15,175 nucleotides of DNA. It comes from Acanthaster planci (lineage: Eukaryota > Echinodermata > Asteroidea > Valvatida > Acanthasteridae). Below, piece by piece: positions 7,524 through 14,815 of the stretch (position 1 is its first letter; each line of letters starts with the position of its first letter). Both the position numbers and the translations under genes were made by a program. The stretch is from the NCBI RefSeq assembly GCF_001949145.1, contig NW_019091360.1, positions 1,338,985-1,354,159 of the forward strand, written 5' to 3'. A model generated the notes under the pieces. It was given only the letters and a program-made list of their open reading frames with translations, was not told the origin of the DNA and did no database searches.

Positions 7524-7850
7524 ATAACATGATGTCTTCATTAAAAATGGGACACTCTCTGAAGCTCTGCAGAATTTAACTTCGACTCACTGCAGTTTAC
7601 AAGGAAATTCACAATATTACATCATCAAATCTGCCAGCACCTGGTGGAACCAATACCTACACAGCAAGACACAACACTGGTCCCCACATAATTAATCCCC
7701 CAAGCAAACAAACTTTGCTAGCAATACACTCTCTATCCAAGGACAATAAGGGAATGGAACCTACCACCACCTAGCATACGATCTGCTCCTGATGTCAAGA
7801 CATTCAAAAGTAGGATTGAACATTTGGACCCTCTCAACCTTCAGGGCTTG
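7475..7850 (+). pseudogene. C-terminal tail of the non-LTR element after an internal deletion
   Basis: At 7475 a different frame reads RAARFLCDDYK, a stop, then SSVNNMMSSLKMG. This resembles the conserved QRRAARFV segment near the C-terminus of CR1/L2-like elements. A second recognisable block (7725 on) reads YTLYPRTIREWNLPPPS, then APDVKTFKSRIEHLDPLN, the terminal REWN motif region of these proteins. The material normally between motif C and RAARF is absent, on the order of 150 to 200 residues from my memory of the family layout. Coding resemblance ends at about 7845, which I take as near the element's 3' end. Confidence 0.75.
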
Positions 7851-7855
7851 ACCTT

Positions 7856-8718
7856 AACACTAGCCCGATGGTCATTGTCTAGTAAGAACAGCTGCAGGCT
7901 AGTAAAATGTACCACTTTGCTAGCCCGGCGGACTAGTAAAAAGTAGACAGCAGTATACGGTGCATTCAGCACGTGCGCTGCACCGTGAAGCTGACTGTAC
8001 ACTGTGCATGGAGCGTACGGTTCGCATACTACGTACATGTACATACATGTATGTACAATGTACGTGTAAGTTACTTGTACTGCCGATATTCGCCATGCTT
8101 GCGCTTCCATATGTTTGTACATCATAGGTGTACGTTTGAACAATGTAAGCACCGCATGCATTACATGTATGTACATGCGTGACCAACGATCAACATACGG
8201 GTCATCACAGACGGCTCCCTGACCCAATGCCAGCGTATGTTCGCGTTACGGAACCAGACTCAAACTGCTAGACTCCAAACGAGTGTAGATGTGAATAGGT
8301 GCGGCAAATGCGGCACTGTGATTGGTCAGTTGCAGCATGGATTGCGTACTTAGACAAGATTAGTGAGGCAAGCGTTTGCATTAAATTCATTCATAATCTT
8401 CTGAAAGTTTCAGAATACCGTCCGTGTAACTTGGGTGAGTAGTGAAATAAAAGAGTCATATGTTTAAATTAATTTCTCTCATTACACAATCACAGATGAC
8501 TGATTAGGTTTCACCGTTGAACTTGTATGAATAAGTTACAAGTTGCAATGAATTCATTGATGATCTCTTAATTAAACTCAATTAGTCAGTGTTTGATTAA
8601 TCTTGTGTTAAATTCAATATTATACAATGTTATATAGGGCTAGTAAAACTTGCTGCGGGCTAGTAAAACACTCAATTTATTTGCCTGGTGGGCTAGTTAA
8701 AAAACCCCTTAAGCACGA
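7856..8718. mobile_element. Probable non-autonomous DNA element with end-clustered GGGCTAGT motifs
   Basis: GGCTTGACCTT occurs at 7845-7855 and again at 8719-8729, perfect 11-bp direct repeats flanking this block like a target-site duplication. Within about 80 bases of each end are repeated CTAGCCC/GGGCTAG motifs: ACTAGCCCG, GGCTAGTAAAA and GCTAGCCCGGCGGACTAGT on the left; GGGCTAGTAAAA twice and GTGGGCTAGTTAAAA on the right. Several are in opposite orientation at the two ends, as expected for subterminal transposase-binding sites. No transposase is present. The interior has TACATGTA-rich palindromes (8033-8065, 8163-8180). An 11-bp duplication would suit Mutator-like elements, but the exact termini are unclear. 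Confidence 0.5.
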
Positions 8719-8721
8719 GGC

Positions 8722-8964
8722 TTGACCTTGTGCAAAAAGCCCACTGTAAAATTTAGCCACTACATGTATGTCCCTCACTCCGACCTGCGTGTGATAACCA
8801 CTGAGGAGGTGTCTGCGCAGTATAGAACCAGAACCAGTGTGAACAGACAGGTGCAATTTGTGGTGCCGCAAATTTCTGTGTGTCTGCCCCCCCCCAACCA
8901 CAGGACACTGAAAACTTCACTTAGTTTCGAGAAAAGCGTGCTGAAGTATCGGCAAAGGCTGTAA
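8722..8964 (+). CDS. Hypothetical open frame, possible exon
   Basis: An 80-codon plus-strand frame whose second part (SDLRVITTEEVSAQYRTRT, then QVQFVVPQISVCL, then LKTSLSFEKSVLKYRQRL) has a balanced, protein-like composition and a TAA stop. I recognise no family. An opposing minus-strand frame of 109 codons over the same bases is also open, so at least one of them is chance. No clean splice acceptor precedes it. Confidence 0.2.
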   Translation: MTLCKKPTVKFSHYMYVPHSDLRVITTEEVSAQYRTRTSVNRQVQFVVPQISVCLPPPNHRTLKTSLSFEKSVLKYRQRL

Positions 8965-9144
8965 TATGGTTTTGATTGACCGTCAACGCTCCAGGTTATG
9001 GTTTCTAGCAGATCGCCTACACTGCCGACAGTGTTGATGGCTACACTTGCCAAGCGGTGGTAGTTCCGCCTATCCAATTTGCATATTTCATGGGAAAGGT
9101 CCATTGATGGCTCTCTCTCATTGTGGTGACTTTGCCATTGACAA

Positions 9145-9212
9145 TAACCCTAACCCCCAAGGGTGTATGTAAAATCGTATTGAAATTGGAGGATTTGGCA
9201 CTGTTAGGGTTG
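9145..9212. mobile_element. 68-bp miniature inverted-repeat element, copy 2
   Basis: Second copy of the unit at 1199-1266, same orientation, 64 of 68 positions identical. It starts TAACCCTAAC and ends GTTAGGGTTG, so the last terminal base is mutated. The inner palindrome is also mutated (CCCCCAAGGGTG). Flanking sequence differs completely from copy 1. Confidence 0.7.
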
Positions 9213-9815
9213 TCCCAATGCCCACTTAAGCCTTCTTCATGGTGCCATCCGCAAGTCTGTGAACAGATAACATGCATAAGGAGATCATAGGGTTACGTTT
9301 AGATACAGAAATCAAAGTAAAGTTGAACTAGTTTAGACTTGGCACATTAAAAGGGTTGATTCTAGAAATCATGCTCCTAGAATGTGTTTCATTTAACATT
9401 AACCTTAGAAAGACATGGAATACTTTTTGGTACAGTACATGAAGCAGTTCGTTTTTTTTCTCAGTAGTAATTTTAATGATGAGCTGTGTATCTGTCATAA
9501 CTGTATTGTAATTCATCTCTTAACAGAGCAGTGGTCAACATGACTATTCTCAAAACTGTGGTGATTTTTTTTCTTTGTAGACTCTGTTTCGGTTGAATGA
9601 AATGAAATTAATAATCATAAACAGCAATTCTTTTTAGGAAATGGAGCGACGCGTCAGTTGCACTACGAAGTGACGTGTCATGGATATATTTGCCACACCA
9701 CAAACTGATGTATCGTGTGTACAAAGTCTATGGATGGTAAACGTATTACAACTATCCTCCTCGTGATGAAACCGAGGAATTGTTGCCTTCAACTGTGCTC
9801 ATTCATGGTATCTCC
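9213..9815. other. Interval without recognised genes
   Basis: No gene, RNA or repeat that I can support. The part 9640-9780 is slightly GC-richer (GCGACGCGTCAGTTGC and nearby). It may be untranslated sequence downstream of the minus-strand exon candidate at 9816-9968. Confidence 0.35.
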
Positions 9816-9968
9816 TCAAGTCCCTTTTGAGGTCTCAGAACAGTCAGATTGGATGACCTTTTCCTCAAGAGCAAAGGAAGCTGCCAGTAGTTCGCCATCT
9901 GATATATCAGAAATGATTGGCTGACTGGCCGTGGCATCGTCATTGTTGTACTCATCACTTTCTTGCCA
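9816..9968 (-). CDS. Candidate terminal exon, acidic C-terminus
   Basis: On the minus strand a plausible acceptor (CAAATCTGTTTTAG) ends just before 9968. From there a frame reads WQESDEYNNDD, then ATASQPIISDISDGELLAAS, then FALEEKVIQSD and ends SETSKGT at TGA 9816-9818: 50 residues, in frame from the acceptor to the stop. The acidic, Ser-rich composition and the ISDGELLAAS helix look like real protein, typical of a disordered C-terminal tail. No convincing upstream exon was found between here and 11700 on this strand, and I recognise no family. It could be a host last exon or the tail of a decayed transposase gene. Confidence 0.35.
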   Translation of the reverse strand, partial: WQESDEYNNDDATASQPIISDISDGELLAASFALEEKVIQSDCSETSKGT

Positions 9969-10243
9969 CTAAAACAGATTTGTGGTGGAAATATACCCCA
10001 TGCTGGTATAATATGCCACTTTGGAATAAATGCTGTTCTGCTGTACAGTCGCTCTAAATATACAAACGACTGCAGTATTTTAAATTTATGTAATGTCAAC
10101 AAATCTCTTGTCTCTGTGTTGAACAATGTTGTTGCATATGTGCAAAATACTAGAAGGGTGAAAAGAAATAGTGTGACAGCTCAGGTGGAGATGAAGTCTG
10201 ATAATGTATACCGTTAATGAAATTTTCCTTGACTCTAACAATC

Positions 10244-10267
10244 CTCAGTCCTTGTTGGAGGACTGAG
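10244..10267. repeat. Small perfect hairpin
   Basis: CTCAGTCCT (10244-10252) and AGGACTGAG (10259-10267) are exact reverse complements around a six-base loop TGTTGG. There is no T-run after it, and no gene end is assigned nearby, so I give it no function. Confidence 0.6.
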
Positions 10268-11124
10268 ACCTGTAAGCCGTACCTGTACCTTTGAATCATT
10301 TGCTTTCAAATCACAATATGCAAGGTGACCCTCTTGTTTGAAATGCAAACTACATGCACGTGTGTGTGGTCTTCCTTCAAGATGTCAGGCTTTGCGCAAT
10401 GGTCTCTCTTGACATGGGATGGCTGCAGTAGTATTTTCTTCAGACTAATGCAGAGACTAGGTAAACTCCTACAGTAGGACAATGATTGCCTAACATTTCA
10501 CTCAGCATTACTGCTTTGTTTCCGTGACTGTTGCATATCAAATATTTTACCTTTCCAAATGTTTCTTCACAACTACATGTACATGTATTTGAATATTTTG
10601 AAATTGGCTCTTTTGAGAATGTGCATCTTTAACCTGAATGGAAGCTGTCGGTCAGTCCCTCAGTTGGCATTATTATTGTGTATTTCAGATTCGTCATTAA
10701 CGTCAGAGCTACAGAATGTTTGTCACATGTGACAAAATTCATCAGAAAAAACTTGCTATTAAATTAAAAAGTCGAAATACTTGCCATGAAATCAGTGGTA
10801 TCTGCTTTAATTCAGGAGTATTGAAGATGGATGATGTTGGCTAAAAAATTAAGGCAAATGTCCCATAAATCACTACCTGTATCCAACAGAAAAAAGGGGC
10901 TTATATGGGTGATGCGTACAGTCCATGTCATCCTGAGTTTTAGCATCAGCTTGTATGGATTGTCTTGAGCTAACTGCCGTGGTCACAAAATCATACTTTG
11001 CTCACTAAAGACAAATCAAAACGACAAATACACCAACAGACAAAAAGATTTCGTTGTTTGACTGAACTTGCAGAAATCTTAATTTGAAAATTTCAGTATT
11101 TTTGATGTTTCTAGCTATGTTTGC

Positions 11125-11146
11125 TGGATACATGTACATGTATCCA
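11125..11146. repeat. 22-bp perfect palindrome built on TACATGTA
   Basis: The sequence TGGATACATGT reads directly into its own reverse complement, giving a spacer-free perfect palindrome over 22 bases. It is the longest uninterrupted member I found of the window-wide TACATGTA set. Confidence 0.85.
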
Positions 11147-11629
11147 TAGTGCTTGTGTTCGTCCATCCATTAATCTCTGTGTGGTGAGGTCTGTAGGATA
11201 CCAGACTAATACTGCAACTGACATGGCAGGATTGCAAACAGAAAAAAACAATTTTTGCCTCAGCTAGCAATAAAATGAATATTATGCTGTTCCCGGTGAT
11301 CAGTTAAAATGAAAATAGCTCTTTTGCTCCTACTGTAACGAAGGCAGGGTCTTCCCTTGCCAATCCAAACATTCATCTCCTTGTGATTTCAAACCAAGTC
11401 ACATTTACCTGGAGAAAGTTTTGAAAATACATGTACGTGTATACCCAGGCAAAATGAATCAAACTGAACTTGATATTTTTCACAGTTTTCTGTGATAACC
11501 TTTCAAAATCTGGATATCATGTCGCTTTTATGCACCCATAAATTGCTGATATCTTTGGGTCACCTCTCTGAAGGCCTACATATACATGTATACATTCCAG
11601 TATTTGTGCTTTGGGAAGATGCATCAAGG

Positions 11630-11660
11630 TGCAGCACAGGCTGCAGGAAGCTTATTTCTT
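11630..11660 (+). repeat. Short dispersed repeat, copy B
   Basis: TGCAGCACAGGCTGCAGGAA followed by GCTTATTTCTT matches 2350-2381 with two substitutions and one indel. It sits just upstream of the exon candidate at 11715. Confidence 0.45.
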
Positions 11661-11714
11661 GTCTACAATTCCAAAATTAATAATTGCAGGATTGTGTCTT
11701 TCATTCTCCCTCAG

Positions 11715-11798
11715 GTTGGTGAGAGACTGCCTTCAAAGATGCCTGCAGACTGGCTACCCTTTCCAGTTTGAACAAGAGTTCTTGGACTTCCCAAAATG
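11715..11798 (+). CDS. Candidate internal exon of an unrecognised host gene
   Basis: The exon is framed by a good acceptor (pyrimidine-rich GTCTTTCATTCTCCCTCAG ending at 11714) and a consensus-like donor (GTAAGC at 11799). It is 84 bp, a multiple of three, with the same phase at both ends: one base before the first full codon, two after the last. It could therefore be skipped without shifting the frame. The only fully open frame reads LVRDCLQRCLQTGYP then FQFEQEFLDFPK, a plausible amphipathic helix followed by an aromatic-rich segment. The other two frames contain stops. I do not recognise the family. The downstream exons at 12332 and 12631 lie on the same strand but do not join this one in phase, so they may belong to another transcript or need an intervening exon. 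Confidence 0.5.
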
Positions 11799-12151
11799 GT
11801 AAGCTTTTTCTTTCTATTGAGAAAAGTTTTGCGGGCTAATTTCAAGAGGTTTTGTTCACTCCAGTGTGTTTGTCGTGACACCTGACTCCACCCCTTGTCA
11901 GCCTGGGTGAGATTCTAACCTTGGTCAAGAAGGTTGGAGGTCAAGGTGGACAAGACTTCACCAATCTGCTTTCTTGAAGTTGAGGCTCACTGGTTTCAAA
12001 ACTAAAAGCTGTTCTGAAAAGACTTCAAATATTTCGATATCTAGGGTTTTGGAGATAGATTGGCCACTCGAAAACCAAAATACAATGAAAACCAAAATAC
12101 AACAGCATCTGTGCACAAATGGGGAAGGTCAGGTCCAGCAACCTTTGGGCA

Positions 12152-12169
12152 GTTAGGGTTAACCCTAAC
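12152..12169. repeat. Head-to-head telomere-like palindrome
   Basis: GTTAGGGTTAACCCTAAC is a perfect 18-bp palindrome. It is the same as the right end of the 68-bp element joined to the left end of another, so it may be a relic where two such elements met. It is far too short to be a telomeric array. Confidence 0.6.
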
Positions 12170-12331
12170 CATGCTGAACCTCACAAGGTTATGCAGGATT
12201 TCAATGGTCCCTAGAGGGTTAGGTACATGAAATACATGTACGTGTATAGTACGGGCTGTTGGAAGTAGAGTGGAACATAACGTACATGTATTTGCTTGGC
12301 ATACATGTGTGTGCACTCATGTTCATGTGCA

Positions 12332-12436
12332 ATGGCAACAGAGTATTCATACACCGTGGAGAGTAACGCAGTCAGTGGAGGATACCCAAACCTGTCGCTT
12401 AAGCTGAATCACGGGCTATATCGTACCATCAGACAG
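12332..12436 (+). CDS. Candidate first coding exon (MATEYSY...) of a two-exon gene
   Basis: ATG at 12332 sits in a fair initiation context (GTGCAATGGC). It opens a 35-codon stretch that reads MATEYSYTVESNAVSGGYP, then LSLKLNHGLYRTIRQ, and ends exactly on a codon boundary at CAG followed by the donor GTAAAC (12437). A 194-bp intron with an acceptor TTGCCTCTGCAG (ending 12630) then leads in phase 0 into a 93-codon open frame. Phase agreement and splice signals on both sides make this the best host-gene model in the window. I recognise no domain. The frame also stays open through the putative intron for a while, so an unspliced reading is not excluded. Confidence 0.42.
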
Positions 12437-12630
12437 GTAAACACATATGAAGCTTCTAGATTGCCGTGTCTACAACCTGTGTGTGTGTGGCAGGGTTGTA
12501 GTCCCAAACCTAGCGGTGGCCTAGCAGCACAGTACTGACATGACCGAAGACCATGACAGCAGCTACAACACAACACAAGCAGTCCACGAGGCTTATCCAT
12601 CGCTTTCCTAAGTTTAAATTGCCTCTGCAG

Positions 12631-12912
12631 ATAGTAGATATTTGTCTTAAAGCAGTCCTCCAAAAATCCTTGGCATATACGCGACAACTGGGAAGGTTTA
12701 AAATCTATCCTTATTTTGTTCGGCGTTGTCCGGAAACAATCAATTCAATGCTTTATTGCATGGAAACCTTAACAAACAGTAAGTCGCAATTTATGAGATT
12801 TTTGTCCAAAGCTACAAACTGCACGAGACTGGGGTCTGTTCTATTTTACATGTTTTATGACATAAACACAACAAATCATGCACTTAAACTTGATGGATGG
12901 AACAATCAATGA
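12631..12912 (+). CDS. Candidate second exon, helical protein of unknown family
   Basis: Starting directly after the acceptor at 12630, phase 0, the frame reads IVDICLKAVLQKSLAYTRQL, then FKIYPYFVRRCPETINSMLY, then KSQFMRFLSKATNCTRLGS and ends HALKLDGWNNQ at TGA 12910-12912. Joined to the previous exon this gives a protein of about 128 residues, mostly amphipathic helix with six or so cysteines. I do not recognise a family. After the TGA the same frame stays open for nine more codons (SGQELLKNI) up to a GTAAGT donor at 12940, so the true exon may run to 12939 with the TGA as a mutation or special codon. A Penelope-like element begins to be recognisable, on the other strand, immediately after that donor. 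Confidence 0.4.
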   Translation: MVDICLKAVLQKSLAYTRQLGRFKIYPYFVRRCPETINSMLYCMETLTNSKSQFMRFLSKATNCTRLGSVLFYMFYDINTTNHALKLDGWNNQ

Positions 12913-12944
12913 AGTGGACAAGAACTACTCAAGAACATTGTAAG

Positions 12945-13571
12945 TTGTGGCCTCATTTTGTAAGCTTTTATTTGAAGATTTTGACCTTTGCAAGGAAATC
13001 ATCTTCATTGTTTGTTTTACTGGCATATCAGAGTGTTTCTCTGTGAATCAGGGCTTGGAAAGTGGGGTGGATGGGAAGATGTGTTGTTGAAATATTTGTA
13101 CGTGTAGGTTTCCATTGATTTTGTGAAAGTTTTTGTCTCCAGAATTCCTGTATCATGGAAATGTTTTCCCTTGAAGATGGTTAGATCGAGGTAGTTGAAT
13201 GAGGTTGGAGATGCATCATATGTGAATTTTAGAGTTGGATGCATGGCGTTTGTGTTGGACGTGTTGGAATTCTTTCATTGCTCCGTTGAAAATGACAAGT
13301 ACAAGTATGCCGTTTCTGTCACGCCACCATGTGAGGATTTGTTTGTCTTATCAACTATCTTGTTTTCCAAATTGTGTATTGCAATGTCGCGTATTTCAGG
13401 CTTGATGTAGATCCTATTGTGCACCAAATTTTCCAAGATAGAATTTGTGTCCGAACTGGAAACAGTTGCGATTGAGTAAGCTCCAGTAGTTTTTGTACAT
13501 AATTGGTGGGGGTGGGTGGGGTTGGGGATCAGGTTTATGTGCGGTTCATGTTGTTGCATATACATGTACAT
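12945..13571 (-). pseudogene. PLE reverse transcriptase, C-terminal palm and thumb (broken)
   Basis: Minus-strand pieces in three frames: LLNRNCFQFGHKFYLGKFGA (about 13460-13400), IKPEIRDIAIHNLENKIVDK (about 13410-13345), TWWRDRNGILVLV (about 13330-13290), HPTLKFTYDASPTSFNYLDL with FHDTGILETKTFTKSMETYT (13244-13080), then ETL-stop-YASKTNNEDDFLAKVK (13040-12965). In PLEs the third piece is the catalytic motif, normally R-F-R-D-D-I. Here it reads R-D-R-N-G-I, with the Asp-Asp codons replaced by Asn-Gly at 13309-13314. Catalysis would be lost even without the frameshifts. The HPT...YLDL segment is the best preserved and makes the family assignment secure. Confidence 0.82.
13508..13527 (+). other. 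G-quadruplex-capable run
   Basis: Four G-tracts of 5, 3, 4 and 4 bases separated by loops of 1, 1 and 2 bases satisfy the usual G-quadruplex pattern. It lies antisense to the Penelope-like coding strand, whose text here is PNPTHPHQ. Confidence 0.6.
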
Positions 13572-13595
13572 TCAATTGCTTCTGTTTTTTGCATG

Positions 13596-13881
13596 TTTTT
13601 GTACATCGAAACAACATCAATTAATGCTTGTGATCAGAATAGTTTGTGGGAAATTCCTTTTTCTACATGTAGTTTCCGTAGGATGTCTGTATCGCGGACA
13701 TTGGTTGTGTAGAGACTAGGGGAAGTAGGAATTACATGTAGTCGATATACATGTATTCTGATATTTTAGCTGTTGGGCTTGTGTATCTACTTACGATTGG
13801 TCGGCCCACAAATGGTTCTCCTGGTGGTGGTTTTTTGTGTATTTTTGGGAGGAAGTACATGTACATTGTTGGGCATTTACA
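13596..13881 (-). pseudogene. PLE reverse transcriptase, finger and first palm segment
   Basis: On the minus strand from 13881 the frame reads CKCPTMYMYFLPKIHKK, then GEPFVGRPIVSRYTSPTAK, then ISEYMYIDYM and a TAA. After frame changes the text continues FLLPLVSTQP, VRDTDILRKLHVEKGIS and motif A DVVSMYKNMQKTEAIE, with the motif A Asp codon at 13616-13618. The LPKIHK and GRPIVS motifs are hallmarks of PLE reverse transcriptases. Four TACATGTA words (13664, 13733, 13748, 13856) fall inside and coincide with residues that look extra compared with the family pattern (Met-Tyr, Met-stop, His-Val). Confidence 0.85.
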
Positions 13882-14040
13882 GTTTTGTTGTAGTGGATTG
13901 AGGCACATGTACTTCAGTGTGTTTTCATCGATGTGGTTGCTGTTTCAAAATGCTATTCAGGTGTTGTGAACCATAGTGATAGTTTGGGGGGGGTGTTGTC
14001 TTGGTCCAGTTTGACATATATGTACATGTATTGGTGGAAC

Positions 14041-14530
14041 TCAAGATGTTGGTAACCCACATTTATGTACTCTGTCAGGTTCATTATGCGTATATATGCC
14101 TCTGCCTTTGTCATATGGTTTAATTACGATTTCACAGTTTTGTTTGAGATTATTGATGGCAGTGAGTTCTATATTGGTCATGTTTCTTTGTTGGTTTCTG
14201 AGCCTGACGTGTGCAAGATTGAATTTTGTGGCTTCCATATATTCTTCCAGCGTGGCAATATGGGTGTTGTGAGAGGATGCCGTTGTGATGCTGGTTTGAA
14301 GGGATGGTTTTTGGTCGTTTTTTTTTACATGTGGAATGTCATGCGAAGTCGTCGGTTGAAGTTTTTGATGTCGTTTAGGAGAGACTTCTGGTTACATTTA
14401 GCAGGAGTTGGTATCAAGTTTAGGCCTTTTTCCAAAGCAGTCTTCTCTGTTGGGGATAGGTCTGCTTTGGATAGATTGGTTATAAAGGTTTCACATTGTT
14501 CTGCTAATTGGGTTAAGAATAGTATTTGAA
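14041..14530 (-). pseudogene. PLE N-terminal region
   Basis: Read on the minus strand from about 14530: QILFLTQLAEQCETFITNLS, then SPTEKTALEKGLNLIPTPAK, then LLNDIKNFNRRLRMTFHM ending in a TAA made by a TACATGT word (14325-14332). Then, in another frame, TLEEYMEATKFNLAHV and MTNIELTAINNLKQNCEIVI with KPYDKGRGI. The LSPTE...LEKGLNLIPTP and IKPYDKG blocks are typical of the region ahead of the PLE palm. At least two frame changes separate the blocks. The 154-codon open frame on the plus strand over the same bases (14065-14529) is the complement of this coding sequence and is not a gene. Confidence 0.8.
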
Positions 14531-14815
14531 CTTGTCCTGTTTTTTTGGGGGGGGTTGACAGTTAGAGTGGCGTTTGGATTTATTTCGTCTTGAGGATTTT
14601 TTTAGTTTTGTGAGTGTATTTTCTTCTTGTCTTTTTGGGTTTGGTGGGGAATATACATATAACTTGGATTTGTTTGTAGTTATATTCTCTGTTGGGTTTT
14701 AGCGGTAGGGTACAGGCAGGCAAGACAGTTTAAACTCTCTTTTATGAGATGTTGTGATCTTGAAAAAGACCGTCGGTTTTGTTTTTGTTGATGTCCTCAG
14801 TGGTTGCGTCGCCTC
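14531..14815. other. T/G-rich interval, possible 5' part of the Penelope-like element
   Basis: Nothing recognisable in any frame. The strong T+G bias of the plus strand continues from the element, including an 8-base G run near 14550, so this is probably more of the same insertion. Confidence 0.35.

Larger units (their letters stand above)
4577..7850 (+). mobile_element. Decayed APE-type non-LTR retrotransposon (CR1/L2-like)
   Basis: A plus-strand chain of broken frames follows the domain order 2A-like peptide, PHD-like zinc finger, apurinic-type endonuclease, reverse transcriptase, C-terminal tail. This is the layout of APE-type non-LTR retrotransposons in invertebrates. Such elements nick host DNA and copy their RNA into the nick. 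This copy cannot be autonomous. It carries stops at 5351, 5624, 7009 and 7213, frameshifts near 4810, 5650, 6330, 6390-6440, 6610, 6796 and 7056, a 62-bp-unit minisatellite in the zinc finger, and a deletion between the catalytic core and the C-terminal tail. Boundaries are approximate: the 5' end may lie further left, and the 3' end is the last recognisable coding sequence. CR1, L2 and Rex1 clades cannot be told apart by eye. Confidence 0.88.
9969..11714. other. Long non-coding interval, intron-like
   Basis: No recognised coding sequence. An open frame at 9963-10217 on the plus strand follows a fair splice acceptor (TTTCTTGCCACTAAAACAG) but its text is unremarkable and it overlaps the opposite-strand exon candidate by a few bases only. 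TACATGTA palindromes occur near 10576, 11131, 11431 and 11584. A 9-bp hairpin lies at 10244-10267. Confidence 0.4.
12945..14530 (-). mobile_element. Decayed Penelope-like retroelement
   Basis: Read on the minus strand, broken frames give the order of a Penelope-like element (PLE) reverse transcriptase. First comes the N-terminal helical region (LSPTEKTALEKGLNLIPTP), then the KPxDKG motif (NCEIVIKPYDKGRG), then the FLPKIHK and GRPIVS motifs, then palm motif A (DVVSMYKNM), and finally the HPTLKFTYDAS...FNYLDLTIFKG block that follows the catalytic palm. PLEs are eukaryotic retroelements with a telomerase-like reverse transcriptase, usually followed by a GIY-YIG endonuclease. No GIY-YIG text is visible below 12945, so the copy is 3'-truncated or belongs to an endonuclease-lacking type. 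The plus strand here is markedly T+G rich, reflecting the A+C-rich coding strand. Confidence 0.85.

Noticed and set aside
7841-8227. 128-codon minus-strand open frame
   Set aside because: It spans the edge between the non-LTR element and the GGGCTAGT block, and most residues come from TACATGTA-type palindromes (Tyr, Met, His, Val repeats). An alternative frame on the same strand is also open.
10244-10267. Rho-independent style terminator
   Set aside because: There is no T-run after the hairpin, and the DNA is eukaryotic, where this signal has no such role.
12910-12912. TGA as a selenocysteine codon
   Set aside because: I saw no SECIS-like structure or selenoprotein family resemblance. A simple stop or mutation is the more economical reading.
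14065-14529. 154-codon plus-strand open frame, the second longest in the window
   Set aside because: It is the complement of the Penelope-like N-terminal coding sequence on the minus strand. Its own text is Phe/Val/Gly-rich without any motif.
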